The notes under the pieces were generated by a model. The model saw only the letters and a list, made by a program, of their open reading frames with translations. It searched no databases and had not been told where the DNA came from. This document shows, in pieces, positions 7,751-17,600 of a stretch of DNA of 30,825 bases. A program made the position numbers and the translations under genes. How positions within the stretch are numbered: the stretch's first letter is position 1; each line of letters opens with the position of its first letter. Origin of the DNA: CALLQB01 sp036479275 (lineage in GTDB: Bacteria; Actinomycetota; Acidimicrobiia; Acidimicrobiales; SHLQ01); contig CBERPN010000018.1 in the NCBI GenBank assembly GCA_965524675.1, forward strand, positions 1 through 30,825. Reading direction: 5' to 3'.

Positions 7751-10700
7751 ATGTCATCGCCGCCCAAAGTTACGAAATTTGGCATGATCTTTACTGCCGA
7801 GGCAACGGTATCTAGTGCTGGCGAAGAGATATCTGAGGTCCTGGGTTGGTCGGCTAGCCAGGCATGTGACCGCGGTATGGGCCTTGTCCATCCGACCGAC
7901 CGGTTGGCTTTCGGGGCGCTACTAAAGATGCTGCGTGGCCAGCCAGATGGCGTCGCGTCGTTAGAGGTACGGTTCGCAAGCGTGGCTGGTGAATGGGTCC
8001 CAGCTCGGGTCGTTGCAACCAATCGACTGAATACTGAATCGGTCGCAGGGATACTCATCGAGGTCGATACCACCTCGCTGGACCCAGAGGATTCAGCACC
8101 CGATGGGGCCCGAACTGCCAAGGACGGATCCGCCAGCAGATTGGGCGACGTGAGGATCGATGCGCCCGAACCATTCGACATTGGAATCTTGTTAAAAACT
8201 GGGTCAAGCATTATCGATCTGGCCACCGGCCCGGTGCAAGCAAAACTCGGTTGTCACCCCGATGCGCTGTCCGGGCTGCATATCTGGGAGATCGTTCATC
8301 GCGACGACGAGAGCGACTTCTCCGACGCCTTAGCGATGATGAGAACAAGGGTAGAAGGCGAGGTTTCACACTGCGGCGCCATTCGGCTGCTCGCCATGTC
8401 CGGCGCTGAACAATGGTTCGATGTAGCAATTATTCGCCAAAAGTCGGGTCTGGTGATCCGGGCCCGCGACACCTCGACGAAATTGGCTGTCGATCGCCTA
8501 GATCCCGAGCCTGATACAGCGGTGGTGTTCCTCGACGCCGACCTGGTCGTGACCTACGCTAGTGAATCGTTTGAGGCGCTGATTGGTCGCCCTGCCTCTG
8601 GCGCTGTGGGCCAGGAACTTCTGGCCGTAGTACACCCGACCGATCGGGGGTACGCCGAACGACGCTTTGGCGTAACCGCGGTCGATAGCGAGATCCATAG
8701 CTTCATTCGAGTGAGCGCCAGCAGCGGGGGCGATTCTCTTGAATGGCGCTGGGTCGAAGTTGTGGGACGGAACTATCTCGATGATTCAACAGTTGGAATG
8801 ATCGCCCTTTGCATTACCGCAGTTAGCGACGTGCCAGCGGTCGCCAGAGGCATTGGGCAGCCAGATCAGCGCGGTACCTTTAGTCGCGACAACGACGGTC
8901 GGGTCGGCTTCGTGAACAATGCCTTGCTAGCGATGGCGGGTAGTCAAGACGCTGTCGAGCTAGCCCGGAAATGGCCTTCGCTTATGGAGGTCAGCGACGA
9001 AGCGGTTGGCGAGATTACCGAAATTGCTCGAGCCGATGGTTCGGTGCGTTACCTGCGAACCCAAATACAACCGGTGGTTGGAGCTGACGGCTCTCGTACC
9101 GGCGACGTCGGAGTTGTCGAAGATGTGACACGATTTGTCGAAACTGGCGACCTCCTTGAGTCTCTCGACGGAGACCGCGGTTCGGTGATCATTCTCGACC
9201 AAGCCGTCGGAGTGTCCTTCCTGGCCAACGAACTCGCGAACTTGGTCGGTCTCGAGACACGAGCCGCCGAACTATCCGATGTGTTCACTGCGAAGTCGGC
9301 TGTCGTCATTAGGACAGAGGTTTGGAGCACGCTCAACCAACAACGAACCTGGGCTGGCCAATTGTGGTTGAGGAAAAACGCCGGTCAGGCCTTGTCGTTT
9401 CACGCTCAGCTTTCTCTTGTCGCTGGGTCTGAGGACGACCGGTCGCTGGCATCGGGAATCTTGACACCGTTGGGAGATGCTCAAGAGCGCACTCCCGTGG
9501 ACCATACCAGCCTCGACTCCGAGACCGAGATCCTTTCACGTACATCGCTAATCCGTAGGATGGAGCGAGCGCTGGCCCGACGGGTGGGAGCCCAACACCA
9601 AGTTGTTCTGGCATTGATCGGGCTCGATGGATATGACGCCATGCGCAACTCGAATCCGACGGCACTTTCTTCAGTCGTGCGAATGACAGCGGAGCGTCTA
9701 CGCGCTGCCTGTCGCCATGATGAGACCGTAGCCCGTGTGAACGAAGCGACATTTGCCGTCTTCTCGCAAAGGGTCGGCGATGCTATCGATGTCGAGCATC
9801 TCGCCGACCGGATATCGGATTCACTGGCGTCACCGTTCCTGGTCGACGGTCTTGAACAACCGGTTTCACTGACTGTTGGGATTGCTCAGGGCGGACACGA
9901 TGTGGCGAGTGTCGATGAGTTCTTCAGCAAAGCTGACCTGGCCTTGCGGCGTGCACAGAGCCGCGGTCGAACCCGGGTAGAGGTACTCGCCGACGACCAC
10001 AACGATCGCGCCGAGGATCGCTCTGCGTTGGAGGAGGAGTTTCGCGCCGCCCTCGTCAACGACGAGTTAGACAATGTGTACCAAACGATGTTCAGCGCGA
10101 GCGGCGGATCGAAGCAGTCGCGGTTCGAGGCTCTGGTTCGCTGGAACAGCCCGAAAAGAGGAATTATCGGGGCGGCAGACGTCTTGCGGCTTGCCGATGA
10201 TGTTCAACTAGCGGGAGCCTTAGGGCATCGAGTCCTAGACAGGGCGTTGGCGTTTGTGGCGGCGACCAGCCGAAGCGACGACACCGATATCTTCGTACAT
10301 GTAAATCTGTCGGCAAGCCAGCTCCGAGAGCGTGGTTTCGTCTCGCGGCTCGATGCGCTGCTGCGCCTCTATCACGTTGAGTCAAGCCAGCTCGGTGTGG
10401 AGATTCCCGAACCGGTATTTCTGCTGCACGACAAAGCGGTTGACCTCGCCCTACGTCAGCTGCACGACATCGGTGTTCGGATAGTAATAGATGACGTAAC
10501 CGGTCGCCTGATCGGCTCATCCTCGGTCGAGGCGCAAGATTGGAAGATCGATAGGCGCCTCATCGAAGGCGTCGGCCGAGACTCGGCTGACACTGCGCAG
10601 GTTGCCGCCATCGCAGCGCGGGCGAGGGAACATGAAATCTCGATTACGGCGGTTGGTGTTGCGACAGAACGCCAACGCGGCGTACTAACCGATCTCGGAG

Positions 10701-10822
10701 TCGACTGGCTACAAGGGTTTCTGCTCGAACGACCGCTGCGCCCCGACGAGATCGGCGGATTGGGTCGCAGCCACTCAATCCTCGCCCCGACGGGCGCCGC
10801 CACTAAGTTCAAGGTCGCTTGA
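7751..10822 (+). CDS. Multi-PAS protein with degenerate GGDEF and EAL domains
   Basis: A soluble signalling protein of about 1023 residues. Several PAS-like domains fill the N-terminal ~570 residues; their hallmark H-P-T-D-R or H-R-D-D segments recur (for example V-H-P-T-D-R near 37-42 and again near 295). A GGDEF-fold domain follows, but the active-site motif reads N-E-A-T-F at 664-668, so it cannot be a normal cyclase. The EAL domain keeps F-E-A-L-V-R-W (Glu793), V-N-L-S-A-S-Q-L, E-I-P-E, I-D-D and the W-K-I-D lysine, but the conserved A-E-G-V-E reads A-V-G-V-A with Val968 in place of the catalytic Glu. Both enzymes are probably dead, suggesting a c-di-GMP receptor or scaffold (inference). 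The ATG at 7751 is preferred; an ATG at 7709 would add 14 residues, and neither has a good ribosome site. Confidence 0.88.
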   Translation: MSSPPKVTKFGMIFTAEATVSSAGEEISEVLGWSASQACDRGMGLVHPTDRLAFGALLKMLRGQPDGVASLEVRFASVAGEWVPARVVATNRLNTESVAGILIEVDTTSLDPEDSAPDGARTAKDGSASRLGDVRIDAPEPFDIGILLKTGSSIIDLATGPVQAKLGCHPDALSGLHIWEIVHRDDESDFSDALAMMRTRVEGEVSHCGAIRLLAMSGAEQWFDVAIIRQKSGLVIRARDTSTKLAVDRLDPEPDTAVVFLDADLVVTYASESFEALIGRPASGAVGQELLAVVHPTDRGYAERRFGVTAVDSEIHSFIRVSASSGGDSLEWRWVEVVGRNYLDDSTVGMIALCITAVSDVPAVARGIGQPDQRGTFSRDNDGRVGFVNNALLAMAGSQDAVELARKWPSLMEVSDEAVGEITEIARADGSVRYLRTQIQPVVGADGSRTGDVGVVEDVTRFVETGDLLESLDGDRGSVIILDQAVGVSFLANELANLVGLETRAAELSDVFTAKSAVVIRTEVWSTLNQQRTWAGQLWLRKNAGQALSFHAQLSLVAGSEDDRSLASGILTPLGDAQERTPVDHTSLDSETEILSRTSLIRRMERALARRVGAQHQVVLALIGLDGYDAMRNSNPTALSSVVRMTAERLRAACRHDETVARVNEATFAVFSQRVGDAIDVEHLADRISDSLASPFLVDGLEQPVSLTVGIAQGGHDVASVDEFFSKADLALRRAQSRGRTRVEVLADDHNDRAEDRSALEEEFRAALVNDELDNVYQTMFSASGGSKQSRFEALVRWNSPKRGIIGAADVLRLADDVQLAGALGHRVLDRALAFVAATSRSDDTDIFVHVNLSASQLRERGFVSRLDALLRLYHVESSQLGVEIPEPVFLLHDKAVDLALRQLHDIGVRIVIDDVTGRLIGSSSVEAQDWKIDRRLIEGVGRDSADTAQVAAIAARAREHEISITAVGVATERQRGVLTDLGVDWLQGFLLERPLRPDEIGGLGRSHSILAPTGAATKFKVA

Positions 10823-10856
10823 ACGGGCAGTTGAGCGTAGCGGTAGTGTCAGCGCC

Positions 10857-11459
10857 GTGATCTCGGTTGTCGTGTTCGATCTGGGGAACGTCCTGATCCC
10901 TTGGGATCGGCGGTTCCTTTTCTCCAAACTCATCGAAGACCCGATCGAACTCGACTACTTTCTCGACAACGTGCTCACGCTAGCGGTGAATGCCAAGCTA
11001 GATAGCGGTACATCACTGGACGAACTCAGCGCCGACCTGGCGGCAGAATACCCGCAATATAGCGACCTGATCGAAGCGTTTCGAACCCGTTGGATCGAGA
11101 CGCTGGGCGATCCTATGGACGAGAGCGTCGAGTTACTGCGCCGCCTACAAGACCGCGGAGTGCGTTGTCTAGCATTGTCGAACTGGGGTTGCGACACTTT
11201 TGAACAGGTTCAGCCGGTCTATCCGTTTCTCGCGTGGTTCGATGGTCGAATTATCTCGGGGTATGAGGGTGTTGTTAAGCCCGATCCGGCGATCTTTAAC
11301 CTGCTCTGTTCCAGATACGGTGTCGACCCTCCCGAGGCCTTATTCATCGACGACTCTTCGAACAATATTGCCGCGGCAAGCGAACTCGGTTTTGAAACCC
11401 ACCTGTTCACCAGCCCAGCAGAACTTGAGTCCGATCTCATGAATAGAGCTTTGCTGTAG
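10857..11459 (+). CDS. HAD-superfamily phosphatase, YihX-like
   Basis: A 200-residue haloacid dehalogenase hydrolase with a helical cap insertion after motif I. Motif I reads F-D-L-G-N-V-L, with nucleophile Asp8 and Gly10 in the place of the usual second Asp. This D-L-G-N form is typical of the YihX (glucose-1-phosphate phosphatase) and epoxide-hydrolase-N-like branch. Motif II is L-A-L-S-N-W-G, the motif III lysine is in V-V-K-P-D-P-A-I-F, and motif IV is F-I-D-D-S-S-N-N. The enzyme should remove phosphate from a small metabolite in the cytoplasm; the substrate is unknown. The start is GTG at 10857, 34 bases after the upstream stop, so co-transcription with the PAS protein is possible. It converges on the Cys/His-rich gene with an 11-base gap. 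Confidence 0.9.
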   Translation: MISVVVFDLGNVLIPWDRRFLFSKLIEDPIELDYFLDNVLTLAVNAKLDSGTSLDELSADLAAEYPQYSDLIEAFRTRWIETLGDPMDESVELLRRLQDRGVRCLALSNWGCDTFEQVQPVYPFLAWFDGRIISGYEGVVKPDPAIFNLLCSRYGVDPPEALFIDDSSNNIAAASELGFETHLFTSPAELESDLMNRALL

Positions 11460-11470
11460 TCTTTTCTAGG

Positions 11471-11761
11471 CTATGACGACATCCAAGGCGGTTTGCGGCG
11501 TGCGTGAGCATGAAAGTGCTCTGGGATCTGACGCATGTTGTCGTCGAGGAACCATTGTGTGGTCCCAAAATGATCGTCGGCAACGATGCCCAGCCACCGT
11601 TGCATATGCGCGACCTCGGCGGCCGGTGGCTCGGTGCCATGGGCCCTCCAGACCACCATTGGTACGTAGCACGCCTCACACTCGGCGATCCAACAGGTGT
11701 CGTCTTCGTAATACCACGTGGTGAGGCGGGCGGCTTCGCAGAGATCGCAGTCAGGACACAC
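11471..11761 (-). CDS. Small Cys/His-rich protein with a compact HIT-like signature
   Basis: A 96-residue protein, real rather than a shadow because its residues form a coherent motif set. Six cysteines sit in the first 31 residues (C2, C5, C8, C23, C28, C31), suggesting a metal site. The C-terminal part reads P-E-H-F-H-A-H-A-R with His82, His84 and His86, matching the H-x-H-x-H-x-x signature of histidine-triad (HIT) nucleotide hydrolases. The preceding layout (C-x-x-C, acidic patch, P-M-V-V-W-R-A-H-G) also mirrors a HIT N-terminal half in compressed form. A HIT relation is inference; the protein is shorter than the usual 110-150 residues. The start is a GTG at 11761. It is the last gene of the minus-strand group with the metallopeptidase and CapA-like genes, 97 bases below the latter. 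Confidence 0.72.
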   Translation of the reverse strand: MCPDCDLCEAARLTTWYYEDDTCWIAECEACYVPMVVWRAHGTEPPAAEVAHMQRWLGIVADDHFGTTQWFLDDNMRQIPEHFHAHARRKPPWMSS

Positions 11762-11858
11762 ACAGAGCTTCTATCACTAGCGGTACGTTTCCAAAATTTC
11801 GGCGTCGGGGCTGTTGGCGCTCCGACAAATGGATGGCCGACAGGTCCTGAGCGTTTGG

Positions 11859-12869
11859 TTATTGACTGCAAGAGGTCGCAGGGCGATCCAATGTCGGTGC
11901 ACCGGACACAGCTATGGTCACCGGTAGCAGGCATGCCGAAATTGTTCCATCGATCGCGATTTCGATCCGTGCGATGGCCGAGTCGGAATCGGCTGGCTCG
12001 GCCTGCGGCCAAATGAAGTGTCCGAGGCTCCAGAACACAGGACGATCGCCGACTAGCGCGAAGGACTGAAGGCGATGCGGTCCGTGGCCAAAGATGATGT
12101 CGGCGCCAGCTTCGACCAGTGCATCGGCGTAGGCGCGGTCGCGTTCTTCAGGATCGCGATCGAGCGGTCGGCCCCAATGCACCGTGACGATTACCAGGTC
12201 GGAGTCCGCTTTGGCGGCCGCTATTGCCTCGGCGACCCGCTTCGTCTTTTCGACGGGGGCGGTTCCGGGCAGGTCGACTCTCGCGAAAAGTGAGCCGATA
12301 GCGGTGAAGCCGAGCACGGCGACCCTCCAACCGTCGAACTCGACGAAGGTGGGCGTGTAGGCCTCGTCTGCATTTCGACCCGCACCCACTACAGCTAGCC
12401 CGGCCTGCTCGGCATTCTCCAAAGTCTCGACCAACGCTGTTCGACCGCGCCCCACCGAGCGGTCGTTGGCCAGCGACACGACATCGATTCCTCCCGAGGT
12501 GAGGTCGGCCAGTAACTTCGGGTCACAAGTAAACGAGACCGTCGCCTGTTCCACCCCAGCGGCTGAGGCCGGGCACTCGAGGTTGGCGATGGTAAGGCCG
12601 TCACCAACCAGCAGATCGTTGGTTCCCGACAGTTGAAGCGCCCCGTCGGCCCCCGCCACCGATTCATGGGCGAGCAGGTCGCCGACCGCGTGAATTGTGG
12701 TCGGACCGAGTTTGTCGGGAAGACCTTCGGGGAACGCTACGAGTCTTGAGAGCAGCACCGGCTCGGCCACAATCAAGCCTGCTGAATCGCTGGATCCCGC
12801 ACAGCTTGCAATCAAAAGACCGAGCACCAGCAAAGTTGCGGTCAGTGCCGAGCCCGAGCTGTCGCTCAT
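11859..12869 (-). CDS. CapA-family (PGA_cap) lipoprotein
   Basis: A 336-residue exported lipoprotein of the CapA/PgsA group, a metallophosphoesterase-like fold linked in other bacteria to poly-gamma-glutamate capsule synthesis or export. The N-terminal signal peptide ends in a lipobox, L-I-A-S-C. The domain follows with G-D-L-L-A-H, the N-L-E-C-P motif, S-L-A-N-D-R where most members have A-N-N-H, V-T-V-H-W-G, and G-A-D-I-I-F-G-H-G-P-H near the C-terminus. The change from N-H to D-R at a usual metal-site position is notable and could alter catalysis. No capB or capC is in the window, so capsule synthesis is not implied. The ATG at 12869 lies seven bases after the metallopeptidase stop with no clear ribosome site, suggesting translational coupling. 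Confidence 0.88.
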   Translation of the reverse strand: MSDSSGSALTATLLVLGLLIASCAGSSDSAGLIVAEPVLLSRLVAFPEGLPDKLGPTTIHAVGDLLAHESVAGADGALQLSGTNDLLVGDGLTIANLECPASAAGVEQATVSFTCDPKLLADLTSGGIDVVSLANDRSVGRGRTALVETLENAEQAGLAVVGAGRNADEAYTPTFVEFDGWRVAVLGFTAIGSLFARVDLPGTAPVEKTKRVAEAIAAAKADSDLVIVTVHWGRPLDRDPEERDRAYADALVEAGADIIFGHGPHRLQSFALVGDRPVFWSLGHFIWPQAEPADSDSAIARIEIAIDGTISACLLPVTIAVSGAPTLDRPATSCSQ

Positions 12870-12876
12870 CGGATGG

Positions 12877-14490
12877 TCAGCGGGCTCCTAGGCAGGAGTC
12901 GGCGCCATCAAAGAATCCTGCCTGAAAGGAGCGGGTCCGTTCGAACAGGTCGGCATCGGTGCTGCCGTTGCTATCGCGATCGGGATGACGAAAGCGAAGC
13001 ATCGTGGCCAAACCTTCGTCGAGATCGCCTGGCGACATCTCGAGCGGGACCGATGAACTACGGTTTTCAGGATCTGGAACTTCCAGTCGGCCTTCGTTCA
13101 CCGCGGCGCTCCAGGCACCCGCCAAGCAGTCGGCGGTGATCTCGAGCTCTTCGCCGCTGCCGGTTACTCCCAGAAGGTCAAGAATTGCGTGACCGTATTC
13201 GTGGGCAAAGAGTTGCGAGACCGTAAAGTCGCCGACATCGTTGTGGATCTTTTCGAGAGCGTCGGCGTCCCAGCTGATGCTCGTCGTCTCTGGGCAATAG
13301 AACACGATTCCGTCGCTGCGTGTACTGCTACCCGGACAACTGGGTACTCCATTGGCCGACGATCTGAACTCGTCGAGCCCGAGCTGGGCTTCGCCAAGCC
13401 GATCGACCAAGGTAGCGCCATAGAACTCGTTGAGAGCGTTGATTACCACGTCGACTGCGATGTCGTAGCTTAGATTTCCGCCAGCAACATCGTCGGCGCT
13501 GAACTGCAGGGGAGTGATTCGTGGCCGGTCAGCGCTGTCCTCTTGATAGCTGGCGCAGTAGTCGGGACCGTTGACGAGTCCGTCTTCGAACGAGCCAATT
13601 CGGTCGAACGCAGATCCGTGGGCGCCCTGCTGGGTCGGATCGGTGCCAGGCGGGTCGCGAAGCAGCAAGAACCCGGCTACCGCACCATCGAGTTGCTCTT
13701 GGTCGAACTTGGAAAAGCTCGAAGACTCACCGTTCTGGACGCTCTGAACCCAGGCACCTGCGAAACAGTCGGCCTGCAATTCCTTAAAGATTGTGGTGCG
13801 GCCCGAAACGTTCGCGCGGACGGGTCCCTGAATTGCGTGTCCCCATTCGTGTGAGAGCACAACGCCCAGCGAGGCCCGACCAAAGTTGCGGTCGAGTTTG
13901 GGGAACAGGTAGTACTCGTCCCAGGTGACGTAGTCGCCAGCCGGGCAGTAAATCGCGTTGTTGGCGAGAATGTTCGGCGATAGCCGCTGCCCGCAACTCA
14001 AGGTGCGGTCGGGTCGGACCGGGTTAAAGGGGAAGAAATCTGGCTGCTCGTAGCGCGAGTTGTAGGTCTGCGGGTACTGGACCTCCCAGTAGGCATTGAC
14101 ATCGAGCGCAAGATCGTCGGCGAAGCGCTGCAAGGCTTCGCGTTCGGCTGGTTCGAGGTCGTCGGCCGTGATGGCCTCGGCTCCGACCAGATCGGTGCGT
14201 TCTGCGGTTCCGCCGCCACCACCGCCGCCTCCACCACCACCTGGAAGTCCACCTCCGCCGAAAACGATGAGCAATAGCACCACCATGATGATGAGACCCA
14301 TTCCGCCACCGGCCTTTGGCCCACAACCACCTGCCGGGAGCCCGCCACCGGATGGCATCCCGCCACCGGTTGGAAAGCCGCCGCCTCCGGTGCGACGAGG
14401 CCGCGAAATTACCCGACCCCGGCCACGCGAACGGCCACTCGAACCGCGCGAAGAACCACCTCTTGCACCACCGGATCGCCCGAGACGCAT
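12877..14490 (-). CDS. Membrane-anchored protein with two zinc-metallopeptidase (YpfJ-type) domains
   Basis: A 537-residue protein with two tandem copies of the neutral zinc metallopeptidase domain (pfam04228/YpfJ type). The N-terminus is Arg/Gly/Ser-rich and cytoplasmic, followed by one membrane helix (about 64-77) and a run of glycines. Copy 1 has H-E-W-G-H at 214-218 with a downstream E-L-Q-A-D (Glu237, Asp241). Copy 2 has H-E-Y-G-H at 430-434 with E-I-T-A-D (Glu450, Asp454). Both keep the zinc ligands, so both may be active. The known family usually has one domain in ~290 residues. The ATG at 14490 is chosen over the longest frame (14556) because AGGAG sits at an ideal distance (CTCCT at 14497-14501). 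The next gene, the CapA-like one, starts seven bases after the stop. Confidence 0.9.
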   Translation of the reverse strand: MRLGRSGGARGGSSRGSSGRSRGRGRVISRPRRTGGGGFPTGGGMPSGGGLPAGGCGPKAGGGMGLIIMVVLLLIVFGGGGLPGGGGGGGGGGGTAERTDLVGAEAITADDLEPAEREALQRFADDLALDVNAYWEVQYPQTYNSRYEQPDFFPFNPVRPDRTLSCGQRLSPNILANNAIYCPAGDYVTWDEYYLFPKLDRNFGRASLGVVLSHEWGHAIQGPVRANVSGRTTIFKELQADCFAGAWVQSVQNGESSSFSKFDQEQLDGAVAGFLLLRDPPGTDPTQQGAHGSAFDRIGSFEDGLVNGPDYCASYQEDSADRPRITPLQFSADDVAGGNLSYDIAVDVVINALNEFYGATLVDRLGEAQLGLDEFRSSANGVPSCPGSSTRSDGIVFYCPETTSISWDADALEKIHNDVGDFTVSQLFAHEYGHAILDLLGVTGSGEELEITADCLAGAWSAAVNEGRLEVPDPENRSSSVPLEMSPGDLDEGLATMLRFRHPDRDSNGSTDADLFERTRSFQAGFFDGADSCLGAR

Positions 14491-14616
14491 TCTGAACTCC
14501 TGAGTAGATAGTGGAACGCCGACTAAAGAGCGATCACCAAGGACACTAGCTCTCAAACAATAGTCTGAAACGTGTGGTGAGCAACTGCCGAGACGTCTAC
14601 AGAGGTCTCTATGGAG

Positions 14617-17600
14617 CTACTTTGCCAGCGCCTTCAAGTCAAGCAGTTCGGCGATTGTTTCCGCTGCTGCAGGCCGGGCCAGCCCGAATCCCTGACCGCG
14701 GTTACAGCCCATCTCCACGAGTTTGTCGCGGTGCTCAACTTCCTCGATGCCCTCGGCCACCACATCGAGCCCTAGAGCATCGGCGAGTCGAATAATCGAC
14801 AACACGATCGCCTCGTCGGTCGGATCGGTGTCGACATGGCGAATGAACGCTTGGTCGATTTTGAGAATGTCGACCGGAAACCGTTTTAGATAGGCGAGCG
14901 AACTAAACCCGGTTCCGAAGTCGTCGATCGCCAGGTGTACGCCGAGTGCTCGAAGCTCGGTGAGGAGCCGTAGCGATTCTTCGACATCGGCCATCAAGGC
15001 GGTCTCGGTAATTTCAAGACAAAGCAGCTCTGCGGGGAGTCCACTCGCCGCCAGTGCTTCACGCACTTCATCGACTATCGATGCCCGTTCGAGCTGTCGG
15101 GCAGAGAGATTCACGCGCATGACTAGGGGGTCGCGACGTCGGGAGTTCCAATCGGCGCCTTGGCGACACGCCTCTTCGAGAACTAGGCGTCCAATTTCGA
15201 CAACCAGGCCTGTGTCCTCAGCAACGCTGATAAAAACGCCCGCCGTGAGCAGACCCTTCGTCGGATGGTTCCAGCGCACTAACGACTCGACACCGACAAT
15301 CGTTTGGGTATCGAGTTCGTACTCGGGTTGGTAGTGCACCTCGAGTTCGTCCTTTTCGATAGCTCGACGGAGCTGAGCCTCGGTATCGATCCGGTCGGCC
15401 ACAATCTCTCGGCTTCGTTCATCGAAAATTTCAAAGCGTTGTCGACCCTTATTCTTTGCCTCGTACATCGCTGCGTCAGCATGACGTAGTACGTCTTCTA
15501 TCTGTCGGTCCTGCTCATTGGGGAAGGCGATTCCGATACTGCCGGTTATGAATACTTCGTGAGATCCGGTCTGGATCGGCTCGCGTATGAGCTCGATTAT
15601 TCGCTGCGCTACCGAGACCGCCTCTAGCTCCCCGACGGGCCCGCGGAGCAGCACAACAAACTCGTCACCGCCGAGCCGCGAGATCAGGTCGACTCCGCGA
15701 ACCGCAAGGCGAAGGCGATCGGAAACGGTGCGGAGTATTTCGTCGCCAATGCTGTGGCCAAGGGAGTCATTTACAACCTTGAAGCGGTCGAGATCGAGCA
15801 TCAGAACCGCTGCGTCGTCTGCCGCCCGAGGCGAACCAATGCAGGCGGTGAGTTCGTCGATGAAGACGCGTCGGTTGGCGAGACCAGTGAGTTCATCGTG
15901 GTTGGCTTGAAACTCGAGTCGCTCGCGGTTTCGGCGAGCACGGGTCATGTCTTCTACGTAGGACAGCACGTGCTCGGTGTGTCCCTCTGGGGCTGGTATC
16001 CGCACCGAGTTGACGCGCCCCCATACGGTCCGGTGGTCGGTTCTCGAAAAGGCGATTTCGCCTTGGTGCCCGTCGGCGGCGAGGCCATCGAGCCACGAAG
16101 CGGAACCGTCGACGAAGTGGTCTAGCCCGCCTCCGATCAGCCGATTCGCTTCAATGCCAAGAAACTGCGCGAACGACGGATTAGAGGCAACGATCATGTT
16201 GTTGTCGTCGGTTAGCAGAATACCTACCGGACTCTGCGAGAACGACGAGCTCAGATATCGCTCCGCTTCGATTCGAGCGTCGAGTTGGCCCACAAGAGCA
16301 GCTACGGTTTCGAGTGCTCGTATCTCGAGTTCGTGCCATGCAACGCCTCGCCTGCGTTCGAAGACCAGGGCCCCGGCGGTGGTTCCAGCGGTCACGAGCG
16401 GTACCAACAGGAACGACGCGTCGGGCAGAGAATGACCAGGGGTGCCAGCTTCAACACTTGGCACAAGCTCGTGGGTTTCAAAGACATGCCCGACCGGGTC
16501 GGTGAGTGTCAGCACCTCCTCGAGACCGCTGCCAGAGACGACCGGCACTTTGCGAATGCTGTTCCCGAGGCCGCTGACGGAATCGCCAGACCAGGCTTCC
16601 GATACGGCGATGTGGTCGGCCCCCGGTTCGAAACGCCAGCGCATTACGCGTTGAACGTCGAAAAAGGCGCCTAGGTCGGCGAGTGCCGCGACCGTACGGG
16701 CAGCGCTGTCGCCCGGAGAGATATTGATGAGATCGGTAGCAACCCGGCGGACGAGATCTTCGACGCTTAAACGCTGGCGACTTGCGGCCTCGACCGTGGC
16801 TCGAGTCCGAAGCTGGGTTACAAGGTTGACGAATCCATGGAGTACGGCGAGTTCGTGATCGCTCCACTCATTCCTGCTCGCGATCGCAACCAGCGCTCCG
16901 ACCTGACGTTCTCCGGCCACCACCGGCACGATCACTACACTGTCGGAAGGTTCTGTCGCGGCTGCGAGTGTGGCCAGATCGAGTTCGGCGAACGTAGCGT
17001 TGACGGTGGTCGTGGCTGTGAATGCCATGGCGCGTGGGCCGTCGGTGTCGATCACGAGTTGCCGGTTTTCTTCCGCCGTCGGCTTTTGGCCGGGGGCGGT
17101 CCATTCGATCGCTAAGTCCGATACTCGTGTTGCTGTTGAGGTTTGACGAAGCTGCAATCGGTTCAACTCCAGCAAGCGCCCGAGGCGGCCCATCGCACGT
17201 TCGATATCGGCATCGGCATTCTCCCAGCGCGAGTCCAAGAAGCTGGCACTAATCGAGGCGACTAGCTCGTTGAGTCGAAGTGCACGAAGCGACTCCGCCT
17301 CGCTAAGGCGCAGGTCGGTGAGGTCGGTGATGTGCATCGCGAACATCGGGAGCTGTTCGCTGTGAACCACACGTTGAAGCAGAATTCTGCTCGTTTGTTC
17401 TCCCTTGCCCGAACCCCACTTGATCTCAACGTCGAGTTCGGTCCGTTCACCGCGCAGCAACTCGCTCAGTTTTCCTAAGGTTTCGCTGCCGAGATCGCCC
17501 ATGTTTGCGAATACGGGCTTACCGATTGCTTCCGAGGTTGAAAGTCCAAGCAACCGCGCGGCTGCAGGGTTGGTCGTGAGAATGTGAAGGTTCTCGTCGA

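Noticed and set aside
11437..12016. Long open frames on both strands (11437-12012 minus, 11504-12016 plus) around the small Cys/His-rich gene
   Set aside because: They run into the CapA-like gene in other frames and show no motif; the 96-residue frame has a coherent Cys and His pattern.
11859..12869. Complete poly-gamma-glutamate capsule operon
   Set aside because: Only a CapA-like lipoprotein is present; no CapB ligase or CapC is in the window and a motif residue pair is changed.
14096..14503. Proline-rich plus-strand frame with a long Pro run
   Set aside because: It is the complement of the Gly-rich stalk of the metallopeptidase.
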